A DNA stretch of 64,000 bases from Thiemannella venezuelensis (GTDB lineage: Bacteria > Actinomycetota > Actinomycetes > Streptosporangiales > Streptosporangiaceae): NCBI RefSeq assembly GCF_014203605.1, contig NZ_JACHJJ010000027.1:33217-97216 (forward strand), read 5' to 3'. The notes under the pieces are model-generated. The model was not told where the DNA came from and searched no databases. It saw nothing but the letters and a program-made list of their open reading frames with translations. A program made the translations under genes and the position numbers. Positions 32,056-40,218 of this stretch are shown in pieces; the stretch's first letter is position 1; each line of letters begins with the position of its first letter.

Positions 32056-32414
32056 GCCGTCCCCTGCCAGAGCTGCAGCATCCGCCCGACCATACCCGGG
32101 ATCGCGAAGCCCGCGACCGCGATCACCGCCGGGCCCCAGCGGGAGCGCTCGCCCACCCCCCAGAAGGCGGCGACCGGCGGGATCACCACGGTGCCCGCCA
32201 TGTAACCGATCAGCGTGGCCGTCTCGGCCGGGCCCTCGCCCCGGACCAGCGCGGCGATCAGGAGCCCCGCCTGGACGAGCAGGCCGAGCTCCAGCACGCC
32301 GAGCGCGACGAGGAGCACGTTGCCCATGGCCTTGTTCAGCGCGGTCGTCAGCAGGCTGACCAGCGCGATCACCAGCGCCAGCACGATCAGGCCGGTCGCG
32401 AGCGGGCCGATCAT
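32052..32414 (-). CDS. Small integral membrane protein, four TM
   Basis: In this 120-residue protein helices are evident in LIVLALVIALVSLLTTAL, LLVALGVLELGLLVQAGLL and TLIGYMAGTVVIPPVAAFWG, with a final segment at the C-terminus. Function unknown; together with the overlapping downstream gene it forms a two-gene operon found in actinobacteria. ATG 32414 is chosen from the homology-like start MIGPLATG; CGAGG lies about 10 nt upstream. Confidence 0.8.
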   Translation of the reverse strand: MIGPLATGLIVLALVIALVSLLTTALNKAMGNVLLVALGVLELGLLVQAGLLIAALVRGEGPAETATLIGYMAGTVVIPPVAAFWGVGERSRWGPAVIAVAGFAIPGMVGRMLQLWQGTA

Positions 32415-32500
32415 CGGGGCCTCGGGAGGTTTGCGGACATGAGCAGTAGGGTACTGCCCGCCCGCGCCGCCCCCCGATCCGAGGCGCATACGCTGGAACC

Positions 32501-33025
32501 GTGGAGAGAATCCTGGTCAGCGCCTGCCTCATGGGGCGGAAGGTCCGTTATGACGGGGCCGCCAAGACCAGCGGTGACGCGCTGCTGGCCACCTGGCGGC
32601 AGGAGGGCCGCCTCGTCCCGTTCTGCCCGGAGGTCGAGGGCGGGCTGCCCGTCCCCCGCCCGGCCGCCGAGATCGAGAGCGGCGCCGGGGGCGCGGCCGT
32701 GCTCGCGGGCGCCGCCAGGGTGCTGACCGCCGGCGGGGAGGACGTCACCCCGGCGTTCCTCGCCGGAGCCCAGGCCGCGCTCGCCGTCGCCCGGTCCTTC
32801 GGCGTCAAGGTCGCCGTCCTGAAGGAGGGCAGCCCCTCCTGCGGCGTCCTCACCCTCTACGACGGCACCTTCCGCGGCCGCCGCCTGCCCGGCCGGGGCG
32901 TCACCGCGGCCCTGCTGGAACTGCACGGCATCGCGGTCTTCGGCGAGGACCGCATCGCGGAGGCCGGGGTACGGCTCCGCGAGATCGAGGACGCCGGAGG
33001 AACCGCGGAGCCCGGAGGCCGGTGA
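32501..33025 (+). CDS. DUF523 (YbbK-like) protein
   Basis: In this 174-residue protein the family is clear from ILVSACLMGRKVRYDG at the N-terminus, PFCPEVEGGLPVPRPAAEI in the middle and LKEGSPSCGV with conserved Cys. Conserved Cys residues (SACL, FCPE, SCG) suggest metal or Fe-S binding. The biochemical role is unknown. GTG 32501 is preceded by TACGCT at 32489-32494 and lacks a Shine-Dalgarno sequence, so it looks leaderless. Confidence 0.88.
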   Translation: MERILVSACLMGRKVRYDGAAKTSGDALLATWRQEGRLVPFCPEVEGGLPVPRPAAEIESGAGGAAVLAGAARVLTAGGEDVTPAFLAGAQAALAVARSFGVKVAVLKEGSPSCGVLTLYDGTFRGRRLPGRGVTAALLELHGIAVFGEDRIAEAGVRLREIEDAGGTAEPGGR

Positions 33026-33113
33026 CCGGCCCGCGGGAGACGCCCGGAGGCGCGCCGGGGCCGGTCGCGCCGTACCCGGCGCCGGTGCTCCCGGATGTCA
33101 GGGCCCCCGGATG

Positions 33114-33857
33114 TCAGTACTCCCAGGTGTCCGTGCGGTTCTCGTGACCGATGCAGAAGGCGGCCGAGCCGTGGTCCCCCTGGTACAGGTCCACCCGGAT
33201 CCAGCCGTCGGCCTGGGAGATCCTGGTCTGGTAGCCCGAGTTCGGCACGGCGGAGACCAGGCGGCAGGCGCCGTTCTCGATGGTGAACGAGACGGTCCCG
33301 CCCTTGACCCGGACCACCCGGACGTTCTGGTTCGCCGCCGCCGCCTGGGTGGTGGCCTTGGGAGCCGTGGTGGTCGCGGCGGGCTTGGGAGCCGACGTGG
33401 TCGCGGCCGCCTTGGGAGCCGACGTGGTCGCGGCGGGCTTGGGCGCCGCGGACGTCTGGGCGGGTTTGGGCGCCGCCGTGGTCCGGGCGGGAGAGGGCCG
33501 GGCGGAGGAGGGCGAAGGGCTGGCCGAACCGCGCGGCCGTACGGAGTGGCCGGTGTTCTGCGGACCCGGGCGGGCCGGCTTCGACCGGGCGGCGGCGGGC
33601 GAGGGATCCGCCGTCCGGTCCGGCCGCTCCGTCCCGGACGTGGCCGTCGGCGTGCCGACGGCCACCACCGGTTCGGCCGTCGGCCCCGAGAGCGGCGGGG
33701 CCGCGCCCGTCCTGCCGTTCGCGGCGCCGAACCGCTCGATCGTCACGTCGTCGAAGACCCCGAGGTGCAGCACATCGCGGACGCCGAACCAGGCGATCGA
33801 GATCGCCAGGACCGTGGCCCCGAACCACCCCGCGATGAAACCAAGCTTCTGCCGCAT
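33114..33857 (-). CDS. Membrane-anchored protein with Ala/Pro/Lys repeat linker
   Basis: In this 247-residue protein a single N-terminal transmembrane segment (about residues 7-25) is followed by a long disordered Pro/Ser/Ala linker. The linker includes at least four tandem TTSAPKPAA-type units from a roughly 30-bp DNA repeat (33350-33480). A 70-residue C-terminal domain with two Cys (NGACRL, AAFCIGHENR) could form a disulfide outside the cell. I do not recognise the C-terminal domain. The gene is divergent from a response regulator 49 bp away and may be controlled by that system. Confidence 0.78.
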   Translation of the reverse strand: MRQKLGFIAGWFGATVLAISIAWFGVRDVLHLGVFDDVTIERFGAANGRTGAAPPLSGPTAEPVVAVGTPTATSGTERPDRTADPSPAAARSKPARPGPQNTGHSVRPRGSASPSPSSARPSPARTTAAPKPAQTSAAPKPAATTSAPKAAATTSAPKPAATTTAPKATTQAAAANQNVRVVRVKGGTVSFTIENGACRLVSAVPNSGYQTRISQADGWIRVDLYQGDHGSAAFCIGHENRTDTWEY

Positions 33858-33906
33858 GCAGTGAATTATTACCCCAAATGTCTCTTTACTTACTACTGTT
33901 CACCTC

Positions 33907-34587
33907 ATGGCGACCGTTCTCGTGGTGGAAGACGACGAGTATGTGCGCTCCGCGATCATCCAGGAACTGAGCAGGCGCCAGCATGCCGTGCGCAGCGCGG
34001 GGCGGGCTCTCGACGCGTTGCGGGAGATCACCCAGCGTCCCCCGGACGCGGTGATCCTCGACCTCGGCCTGCCCGACCTGGACGGGTCCGAGGCGCTGAA
34101 GATGATCCGCAGCGTCTCCGGCGTCCCGGTCATCGTCGCGACGGCCAGGGACAACGAGGCGGAGATCGTCCGCCTGCTGGAGGCGGGCGCCGACGACTAC
34201 CTGGTCAAACCGTTCTCCGGCGACCATCTGAACGCCCGGCTGGACGCGGTGCTCCGGCGGGCGCGGACCGCGAGCCCGCCGCAGGTGCTGCGCATCGGCG
34301 ACCTGTCGGTGGACCTGAACCGTCGCGAGGCCGCCGTGGGCGGCACGCCCCTCACCCTGACACGCCGGGAGTTCGACCTGCTGGCCTACCTGGCCGCGCG
34401 GGCCGACCGGGTCGTCTCCCGCAAGGAGCTGCTCACCGAGGTGTGGCAGCAGTCCTACGGAGACGACCAGACCATCGACGTCCACCTGTCGTGGCTGCGC
34501 CGCAAGCTCGGCGAGCGCGCCTCCGCTCCCCGCTACCTCCACACCGTGCGCGGTGTGGGCGTCATGCTGGTAGCGCCGCCGCCATGA
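33907..34587 (+). CDS. OmpR/PhoB-type response regulator
   Basis: This 226-residue protein has a receiver domain (VVEDDEYVRSA; phospho-acceptor Asp in VILDLGLPDLDG; Thr in IVATARD; Lys in YLVKPF) and a winged-helix output domain ending DQTIDVHLSWLRRKLGER. It is phosphorylated by the kinase whose ATG overlaps its stop (34584-34587). TACTGT (33894-33899) lies 7 nt before ATG 33907 and no Shine-Dalgarno sequence is seen, so a leaderless mRNA is likely. Confidence 0.96.
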   Translation: MATVLVVEDDEYVRSAIIQELSRRQHAVRSAGRALDALREITQRPPDAVILDLGLPDLDGSEALKMIRSVSGVPVIVATARDNEAEIVRLLEAGADDYLVKPFSGDHLNARLDAVLRRARTASPPQVLRIGDLSVDLNRREAAVGGTPLTLTRREFDLLAYLAARADRVVSRKELLTEVWQQSYGDDQTIDVHLSWLRRKLGERASAPRYLHTVRGVGVMLVAPPP

Positions 34588-35960
34588 GGCGGACCCTCGC
34601 CCTGCTCGCCCTCGCCGGGGCCTCGATGATCGCCTTGGCCTTCCTCGTCCCCCTGGGGCTCTTCGTCAAGGAGAGCGCCGAGGGCAGAGCGCTGGCCGAG
34701 GCCGAACGGCAGGCCGCGGCGCTCGTCCCGGTGCTGGCGATCACCGTGAACCCGGAGCGGCTGCCCCATGCCCTGGCCAGCACCGGCGCCGGGGACCGCA
34801 TCGCCGTGCACCTGCCGAACGGCGGCGCGGTCGGCACGGTCCGCGCGCCCGTCCCGACCGTGACCGCGGTCGCCGGGCAGGGCCGGGCCGTGACCGCCGA
34901 GACCGACACCGGGGTCCTCCTGCTGCGCCCGGTCGCCCTGGACGGCGGCCGGACGGTGGTGATCGAGATCTTCGTGCCCGGCGGGGAGCTCACGCGGGGC
35001 GTCACCACCTCCTGGGCGGTGCTGACCGGGGTCGCGGTGATGCTGGTCGCGGGCTCGGTGCTGGTCGCCGACCGGATGGGCGTGCGCGTGGTGCGCTCGG
35101 CCCGCCGGCTGGGCCGCGCCGCGGGCGCTCTGGGCGCCGGCGACCTCACCGTCCGCATCGATCCGGAGGGCCCGCCGGAGCTGGCCGCCGCGGGAGAGGC
35201 CTTCAACACCATGGCCGACCGGGTGGTCCAGCTCCTCGCCGCCGAACGGGAGATGGCCGCCGACCTGTCGCACCGGCTGCGCACGCCGCTGACCGCCCTG
35301 CGGCTCAGCCTCGACCACCTGGGCCCGGAGGCGGAGCAGAGCCGCCGCTCCCTCAGCCGGCTGGAGTCCGAGGTCGACCAGATCATCGCCGCGGCCCGGG
35401 CGCCCTCCCGCGCCCCGGAGTTCGTGGCCTGCGACGCGGCGGAGGTCCTCCGCGAGCGGCTGACCTTCTGGTCGGCGCTGGCCGAGGACCAGCAGCGCCG
35501 CTGGGAGCTGATCGGCGCGGACGCGCCCGTCCGGGTCCCGGTCGCGGCGACCGAGCTCAGCGCCGTCGTGGACGCGCTGCTCGGCAACGTGTTCCGGCAC
35601 ACCCCCGAGGGCTCGGCGTTCACCGTGACCCTGCACCAGGGCTCCGGCACGGTCGGCATGCTGATCGCCGACGCCGGACCGGGCATCCCCGACCCGTCGG
35701 CGGCGCTGCGGCGCGGGGCCAGCGGATCGGGCTCCACCGGGCTCGGTCTGGACATCGCCCGCCAGCTCGCCGAGACCACCGGCGGCGACCTGCGGATCGA
35801 CGCCTCCTCCCTCGGCGGCGCCCGGGTCCAGCTGTGGTTCCGCACCGACCAGCGGGACCGCACGCCGCGCGCGGCCCGGCGGCCGGTCCGCAGCCGCTGG
35901 TCGGGGGCGGCCCGGCGGGTGGTCGGCGACCGCTGGTCGGGGGCGCCCCGCACGCACTGA
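34584..35960 (+). CDS. Sensor histidine kinase, HAMP/HisKA type
   Basis: This 458-residue membrane kinase has two transmembrane helices (about 5-27 and 140-165) flanking an extracytoplasmic sensor region, a HAMP domain, the H-box DLSHRLRTPLTALRLSLDHL with the phospho-acceptor His, and a HATPase domain (N-box-like LLGNVFRHTPEG; DAGPGIPD; STGLGLDIARQLAE). The tail is extended by a duplicated Arg/Trp-rich motif (RSRWSGAARR, GDRWSGAPR). Translation is coupled to the response regulator. The signal is unknown; CseC-like envelope sensing is one possibility. Confidence 0.95.
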   Translation: MRRTLALLALAGASMIALAFLVPLGLFVKESAEGRALAEAERQAAALVPVLAITVNPERLPHALASTGAGDRIAVHLPNGGAVGTVRAPVPTVTAVAGQGRAVTAETDTGVLLLRPVALDGGRTVVIEIFVPGGELTRGVTTSWAVLTGVAVMLVAGSVLVADRMGVRVVRSARRLGRAAGALGAGDLTVRIDPEGPPELAAAGEAFNTMADRVVQLLAAEREMAADLSHRLRTPLTALRLSLDHLGPEAEQSRRSLSRLESEVDQIIAAARAPSRAPEFVACDAAEVLRERLTFWSALAEDQQRRWELIGADAPVRVPVAATELSAVVDALLGNVFRHTPEGSAFTVTLHQGSGTVGMLIADAGPGIPDPSAALRRGASGSGSTGLGLDIARQLAETTGGDLRIDASSLGGARVQLWFRTDQRDRTPRAARRPVRSRWSGAARRVVGDRWSGAPRTH

Positions 35961-35970
35961 CGACCGGCGC

Positions 35971-35991
35971 GGGCCGCCTCACCGGCGGCCC
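35971..35991. terminator. Hairpin between convergent genes
   Basis: GGGCCGCC (35971-35978) and GGCGGCCC (35984-35991) form a perfect 8-bp stem with a 5-nt loop, in the 33-bp gap between the kinase stop and the convergent membrane protein stop. Confidence 0.65.
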
Positions 35992-35993
35992 GG

Positions 35994-36389
35994 TCACGCC
36001 GCGGCGGCCCCGTGGGCGCGGCGGCCGGCCCAGACCTGGCCGAGCTGCAGGACGCTCAGGCCGAACATCAGCGCGCCCAGCGGGACATGCAGGGTCTTCA
36101 CCTGCGCTATGCCCAGCGCCACCTGCGCCAGCGTGAGCGCGAAGAACCCGGCCGCGTACAGGACGGGCCCGGGTGAGCCGCCTCCCGGACGCCACGCCAG
36201 GACCGCGGCGACCAGGTGCGCCAGCGTCACGGTGAACACCCCGTACCCCGAAGCGCTGTGCAGCGCCGACCCGCCGGGCGAGGACAGCAGCAGTCCGGCG
36301 GTGACCGGTGCGGCGAACAGGGCCAGGGTCTGCAGGACGATCACGACACGCAGGAACGTGGCGTAGCCCTGCTTGCCCGTCGTGGACAT
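35994..36389 (-). CDS. Four-helix membrane protein under an ECF41-type promoter
   Basis: This 131-residue protein has four predicted transmembrane helices (LRVVIVLQTLALFAAPVTAG; GVFTVTLAHLVAAVLA; VLYAAGFFALTLAQVALGIA; VPLGALMFGLSVLQLGQVWA) and conserved His residues in LHSASGYG and TLAHL. I cannot place it firmly; it resembles small heme- or quinone-linked membrane families such as DUF6220. GAGGAG precedes ATG 36389. It is divergent from an ECF41 sigma gene and the shared region contains mirror-image ECF41-like promoters, so it is a probable sigma target. Confidence 0.8.
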   Translation of the reverse strand: MSTTGKQGYATFLRVVIVLQTLALFAAPVTAGLLLSSPGGSALHSASGYGVFTVTLAHLVAAVLAWRPGGGSPGPVLYAAGFFALTLAQVALGIAQVKTLHVPLGALMFGLSVLQLGQVWAGRRAHGAAAA

Positions 36390-36442
36390 GGGGTCTCCTC
36401 TTCTCTGGTCCGAGGCTCTGCGGCATGGTGCCTCAGTAGTCC

Positions 36443-36507
36443 GACGACGCGGCCGCCGGGAATGTGAGGCGACCGCGCGACCTCACATTCCGGAGGGCCG
36501 TCTCGTC
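36443..36507. promoter_or_regulatory. Back-to-back ECF41-type promoters
   Basis: GGAATGTGAGG and CCTCACATTCC form a perfect 11-bp inverted repeat around 11 bp. Each outward arm reads CCTCACA, and 16 bp further out is CGTC (plus strand 36504-36507; minus strand 36446-36443). Both directions therefore match the ECF41 motif TGTCACA-N16-CGTC except for the first two bases. One promoter points to the sigma gene at 36549, the other to the membrane protein at 36389. Confidence 0.78.
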
Positions 36508-36548
36508 GGTCTGATGAGAGCAACCGCGACAGAGGAAAGCCGGGGACC

Positions 36549-37589
36549 ATGACCACCCAGCCCGAGCCGGGAGACGGCCGATCCGACCCGAACCTGAGTG
36601 CGATCATGAGCGAGCGGCGTCATCTGATCAATCTCGCCTACCGCCTCCTCGGTTCCCTGTCCGACGCCGAGGACGTCGTGCAGGAGACCTACGTCCGCTG
36701 GTACGCCATGCCCCGGCAACGGCAGGACGCCGTCGGATCCCCCGGCGCCTGGCTGACGACGGTCGCCGGCCGCATCTGCCTGGACCTGCTCGGCTCGGCC
36801 CGGGCCCGGCGCGAGCGGTACGTGGGCGAATGGATCCCCGAACCGCTGCCCGACCCCGCGGAGTGGACCCCCGGGCCGTCGGACGGCACCGCGGCCGACC
36901 CCGCCGACCGGGTCACGCTCGACGAGTCGGTCAGCATGGCCTTCCTGGTCGTGCTCGAATCCATGACCCCGGCCGAGCGCGTCGCGTTCGTCCTGCACGA
37001 CGTCTTCCGCTACTCCTTCGCCGAAGTGGCGGCGACCGTCGGCCGCACCCCGGCGGCCTGCCGCCAGCTGGCCTCCTCGGCCCGCCGCCGCCTCCGCGCC
37101 GCGCAGGCGTCCACGGCCCCCGCGGCCCGGCAGGCCGGCGTCGTCAGGGACTTCAAGCGGGCCTGGGAGGCCAAGGACATCGACGCCCTCATCGGCCTGC
37201 TCGACCCCGGCGCCACGGCGATCACCGACGGCGGCGGCCTCGCCAGCGCCGGGCTCCGCCCGATCGAGGGCAGCGAGCAGATCGTCCGCTACATCCTCGC
37301 CGTCGCCGGTACGGCGCCCGCCATGACGATCCTGGAACGCACGGTCAACGGCCGGCCCGGCCTGGTGGCCCAGCAGGGCGGCGTCACCGTGACGGTGACG
37401 GCGTTCGACGTCGCAGGCGACCGGATCACGCGCATCTGGGCGGTGCGCAACCCCGACAAGCTCCGGCCCTGGACCGCGGGACCGCGGCAGCACCCGGGTG
37501 TCCCGGGGGAAGACCCGGCAGCTCACCCGAGCGGCCCGGCACCGTTCACCGCGCCGCCCGGCGGTACGGCCGCCGTACGCGAGACCTGA
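36549..37589 (+). CDS. ECF41 (SigJ-like) sigma factor, second copy
   Basis: This 346-residue ECF41 sigma factor has sigma-2 (LINLAYRLLGSLSDAEDVVQ), linker YVGEWIPEP, sigma-4 (YSFAEVAATVGRTPAACRQL), an SnoaL-like domain with DGGG followed by Leu instead of Lys, and NPDKL near residue 303. About 40 Pro-rich residues follow NPDKL, longer than usual; this tail may affect autoregulation. It is a distant paralogue of the sigma at 26496 and its promoter -35 (CCTCACA) differs from that copy's (TGTCACG), suggesting separate regulons. AGAGGAAAG lies upstream of ATG 36549. Confidence 0.94.
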   Translation: MTTQPEPGDGRSDPNLSAIMSERRHLINLAYRLLGSLSDAEDVVQETYVRWYAMPRQRQDAVGSPGAWLTTVAGRICLDLLGSARARRERYVGEWIPEPLPDPAEWTPGPSDGTAADPADRVTLDESVSMAFLVVLESMTPAERVAFVLHDVFRYSFAEVAATVGRTPAACRQLASSARRRLRAAQASTAPAARQAGVVRDFKRAWEAKDIDALIGLLDPGATAITDGGGLASAGLRPIEGSEQIVRYILAVAGTAPAMTILERTVNGRPGLVAQQGGVTVTVTAFDVAGDRITRIWAVRNPDKLRPWTAGPRQHPGVPGEDPAAHPSGPAPFTAPPGGTAAVRET

Positions 37590-38132
37590 AGCAGAGACCA
37601 TTCCCTTTGTTGTCATCCGCACACGACAAAATGTGTTTATTTTTGTCAGCGAGTGCTTGAACCTCTTTTTATGGGTGAGACTTCCGCCCATTTCCGGCGG
37701 GGCCGGGAACTGGAATGCCATATCCTCCGGACCGCCGCCCCGGGCGTCTTCCCGCAGCACCGGAAGACACCCGGGGGAGACAGGCCGCATGTGCACTCCC
37801 CGGCCCGCCGGCGGGGATGTTGACTCAGGCGCTTGGCCCTTTTCCCGGGGCGAATGCCCTCACGAAGAGCCGGGATGCCCGGGTCACTGCGGAAATCACG
37901 GCCTCCCATCCGGCCCGTCGGCGGCAAGACCGGACCCCGGTGATCTTCGATCCGCCGGCTGGAACGCGCCAGAAAAGGGAGGGGCCCCATAGCGGAGCGC
38001 TTATCTCAACATTATTTCCGCGAAGCGGATCAGAATACGATCAATGACAATTCGAATCGACTCCCGGACATTGACGGAGAATACACCTGTCTTTATTCTC
38101 GAAATAACCGGCATATCGTATTGGAGTGGCCG
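37590..38132. other. Intergenic region, 543 bp, A/T-richer ends
   Basis: No convincing gene is visible on either strand. The first 100 bases hold GACAAAA/TTTTGTC (about 37624-37648), an A/T-rich inverted repeat that may end the sigma transcript. The middle (37680-37980) is GC-rich without recognisable protein similarity in any frame. The last 60 bases contain a clear vegetative promoter for the secreted protein. Confidence 0.6.
38071..38099 (+). promoter_or_regulatory. Vegetative promoter of the secreted protein gene
   Basis: TTGACG (38071-38076), 17 bp, TATTCT (38094-38099) is the closest match to a standard housekeeping sigma promoter in this window. The start codon is 33 nt downstream with a Shine-Dalgarno GGAG. 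Strong expression is inferred. Confidence 0.8.
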
Positions 38133-38828
38133 ATGAAACGTCTCGGGAACCTCGCCGCCGCCGTCCTCCTCGCCGCCGCGGCGTCAATCCTCGCCGCGGC
38201 CCCCGCCTGGGCGGCCACCACCACGATCCACAGGGACAACGCTGCGGGCGCCGCCTACGCGGGCAAGGTGCGGGCGACGCTGATCGCGCCCGTGTCGGTC
38301 TCCACCTCGCTCGGCACCGCCACCTGCAACACCGGCAACATCGACGCCGCCATCCAGTCGGACGGCACCGCCCTGAACGTCTCGGGCTTCTCCTTCAGCA
38401 ACAGCCCCGGACCGGCGTGCCCGAACAGCGCCGGCGGCCAGTCCACCGTGAGCGCGGTGGGACTGCCGTGGAACGGGGGCAACGTCACCTACGGCGCGGT
38501 GAGCGGCGGGCGCGACGCGACCCTGACGCTCACGAATGTCAGGGTCTCCTCGGTGACCACCGGCTGGTTCGGCACCATCACCTGCGTCTACCGGGGATCG
38601 GGGGCCTCCGACAGCATCGTCCTGGACGGCTTCAACGCCGACAACGCCGCCCGCCCCGACCCCTCCGTCGACCAGGCTCAGGCCAGGGCCGTCAACTCCG
38701 GCCTCTCCAAGGTCAGTGGAAGCTTCCTGTGCCCCGGTACGGCCAGATACAGCGCCACCTTCCAGTTGCTCGGCGAGACCGTCGCCGGATCCGGCGTCTA
38801 CGACCAGAAGCTCCACATCACCTCCTGA
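38133..38828 (+). CDS. Secreted protein of unknown function
   Basis: This 231-residue protein has an N-terminal Sec signal peptide (MKRLGNLAAAVLLAAAASIL, cleavage after AWA near residue 28). The mature part is beta-rich with repeated Ser/Thr/Gly and five Cys (TATCNTG, GPACPNS, TITCVYRG, SFLCPGT), suggesting extracellular disulfides. I do not recognise a domain. GGAG lies 7 nt before ATG 38133 and the promoter is strong. The last 31 bases overlap the 3' end of the convergent transposase frame. Confidence 0.82.
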   Translation: MKRLGNLAAAVLLAAAASILAAAPAWAATTTIHRDNAAGAAYAGKVRATLIAPVSVSTSLGTATCNTGNIDAAIQSDGTALNVSGFSFSNSPGPACPNSAGGQSTVSAVGLPWNGGNVTYGAVSGGRDATLTLTNVRVSSVTTGWFGTITCVYRGSGASDSIVLDGFNADNAARPDPSVDQAQARAVNSGLSKVSGSFLCPGTARYSATFQLLGETVAGSGVYDQKLHITS

Positions 38829-39940
38829 CGGCGTTCGCCGCAGCGGTACAGCCCCTCCCCTCCGGGGGATCGGCCCGCCTCCCCGCCTCGCGCGGGAGGG
38901 GCGGGCCACAGCTGCGAGCCCTCCGTCCACAACGCCAGCGCGCACATCGCCTGGTAGACGCAGAGCAGCGCCCACACCTCCTGGGCCACCGTCTCGGCGC
39001 TCCTGGAACGCAGCACAGCCGCCGGGCCGCACCGGCCGGCCCAGGCCATCGCGCCCGCCATGTCCCACCGCCCGGCGTACCGTGCCGACAACTCGGCCAC
39101 GGGCGCCCGCCCCGGATCCGTCAGCGTCGTGACCAGCCAGTCCGTGCCCGGCCGGGGAACGACTCTGACGGGCGCGCCTCCCATCGCGGCGTGCCGGGAC
39201 AGATACGAGCCGTCCCCGAGGCGGTGCTCCACTGCGAGCCCGTCAGCCCCGGCGATCCCCCACAGCAGGTGCGCGCCGGTCGCCGCCGCCGTACGCCACA
39301 GCCCGAACCCCTCGGGACCGGACCGGGCCAGCAGCAGCGCCCCCGGTCCCAGCCTGCGCAGCGCCCGCGCCGCCAGCGTGTGCCGCTCCACCGCCGAGCC
39401 CGCGAACGTCGCGTCCACCAGCGTGTGGGTCCCGTTCTCCGCCACCGCCACGACCCGGACACAGGGGAGAGGCCTTTTCCCGTCCGGGCGGCCGAACGCC
39501 GCGTTGTCGGGGGTCCCCGGTACGGCCAGCGTCATGTCGTCCATCGTGACCGGCCACAGTCCGGCCAAGTCCTCGTCATGGGCACGGGGCGTGGGGACGG
39601 CCACGCGGTGCAGAAGCGCCCGCAGGGGCTCCGCGCCGAGCCGCGCGCGGGCCCGGCTGATCGCCGATGTGCTGGGCGCCTCCCACCGCAGGACCCTGCG
39701 GGAGCGCCACGCGAGCCCGTTCAGGAGCAGGCGCATGACCTGGTCGTAGTTCCTGTCGGGGAACATGCACAGCGCCAGGACGTAGTACATCGTCAGATGG
39801 GCCGGCAAAGCTCGTCGCCGCCTGTCCGCGCACCCGCTGGCCCGTATCACCTCGTCGAGCAGTGACACCGGGAAGGCGGATGTGAGAACACTGATCGACA
39901 AGTGGTCCGCCAGCCGTTCCTCACCCGGCCGGGTCCTCAC
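38798..39940 (-). CDS. Degenerate IS4-family transposase (intact frame, dead active site)
   Basis: The 380-residue frame has the IS4 N-terminal domain (LTSAFPVSLLDEVIRASGCA; LPAHLTMYYVLALCMFPDRN; NGLAWRS) and the DDE fold. The first Asp region is kept (VTMDDMTLAVPGTPDNAAFG, D134/D135). The second, normally LLLADRGF, reads LLLARSGPEGF, so Asp is replaced by Arg206. The YxxRWxIE...K signature reads YAGRWDMAGAMAWAG, so Glu is replaced by Ala295. The C-terminus (after about residue 340) runs into unrelated sequence overlapping the secreted-protein gene. It cannot catalyse transposition by the normal mechanism. It is a decaying element or a domesticated protein. GTG start 39940. Confidence 0.85.
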   Translation of the reverse strand: MRTRPGEERLADHLSISVLTSAFPVSLLDEVIRASGCADRRRRALPAHLTMYYVLALCMFPDRNYDQVMRLLLNGLAWRSRRVLRWEAPSTSAISRARARLGAEPLRALLHRVAVPTPRAHDEDLAGLWPVTMDDMTLAVPGTPDNAAFGRPDGKRPLPCVRVVAVAENGTHTLVDATFAGSAVERHTLAARALRRLGPGALLLARSGPEGFGLWRTAAATGAHLLWGIAGADGLAVEHRLGDGSYLSRHAAMGGAPVRVVPRPGTDWLVTTLTDPGRAPVAELSARYAGRWDMAGAMAWAGRCGPAAVLRSRSAETVAQEVWALLCVYQAMCALALWTEGSQLWPAPPARGGEAGRSPGGEGLYRCGERRQEVMWSFWS

Positions 39941-40218
39941 GTCCCTGATCGTGCCCGTGTGCGCGCCGGGTAAGCGGCGACCGGGTGAATCTCTGATTTC
40001 TTGGCGGTGTGCGCTGGAGTCCGCGGCGGGAATGCGCGGAATCTGAGTGCGGTCGCCTCGGTATCCGCGCTCCTGGACGGGCCGCCGACCGTCGCCGGGA
40101 CCTGACGGGCGGCGGCGAATTCGAACGGCTTCAGCCGCAGGCAGGCGTCGCGTTCGGCGCAGACGCGTGCCGTGCCCGCGACGATCGGCGGGCCGGCTCG
40201 TCTAGGCTGTTCCCCCGG

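Noticed and set aside
33350-33480. Possible CRISPR-like array
   Set aside because: The repeats are in frame, contiguous and without unique spacers. They encode the Ala/Pro/Lys linker of a membrane-anchored protein.
36459-36491. Inverted repeat GGAATGTGAGG/CCTCACATTCC as a classical repressor operator
   Set aside because: Both arms are placed exactly 16 bp from a CGTC box on their own strand, which a divergent ECF41 promoter pair explains better. A dual role is not excluded.
37646-37990. Minus-strand 114-codon frame in the intergenic region before the secreted protein
   Set aside because: It has no ribosome binding site, composition typical of random GC-rich DNA, and no family resemblance.
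38798-39940. A complete, active insertion sequence
   Set aside because: Catalytic residues are missing, the C-terminus runs into the neighbouring gene, and no flanking terminal inverted repeats or target duplications were found.
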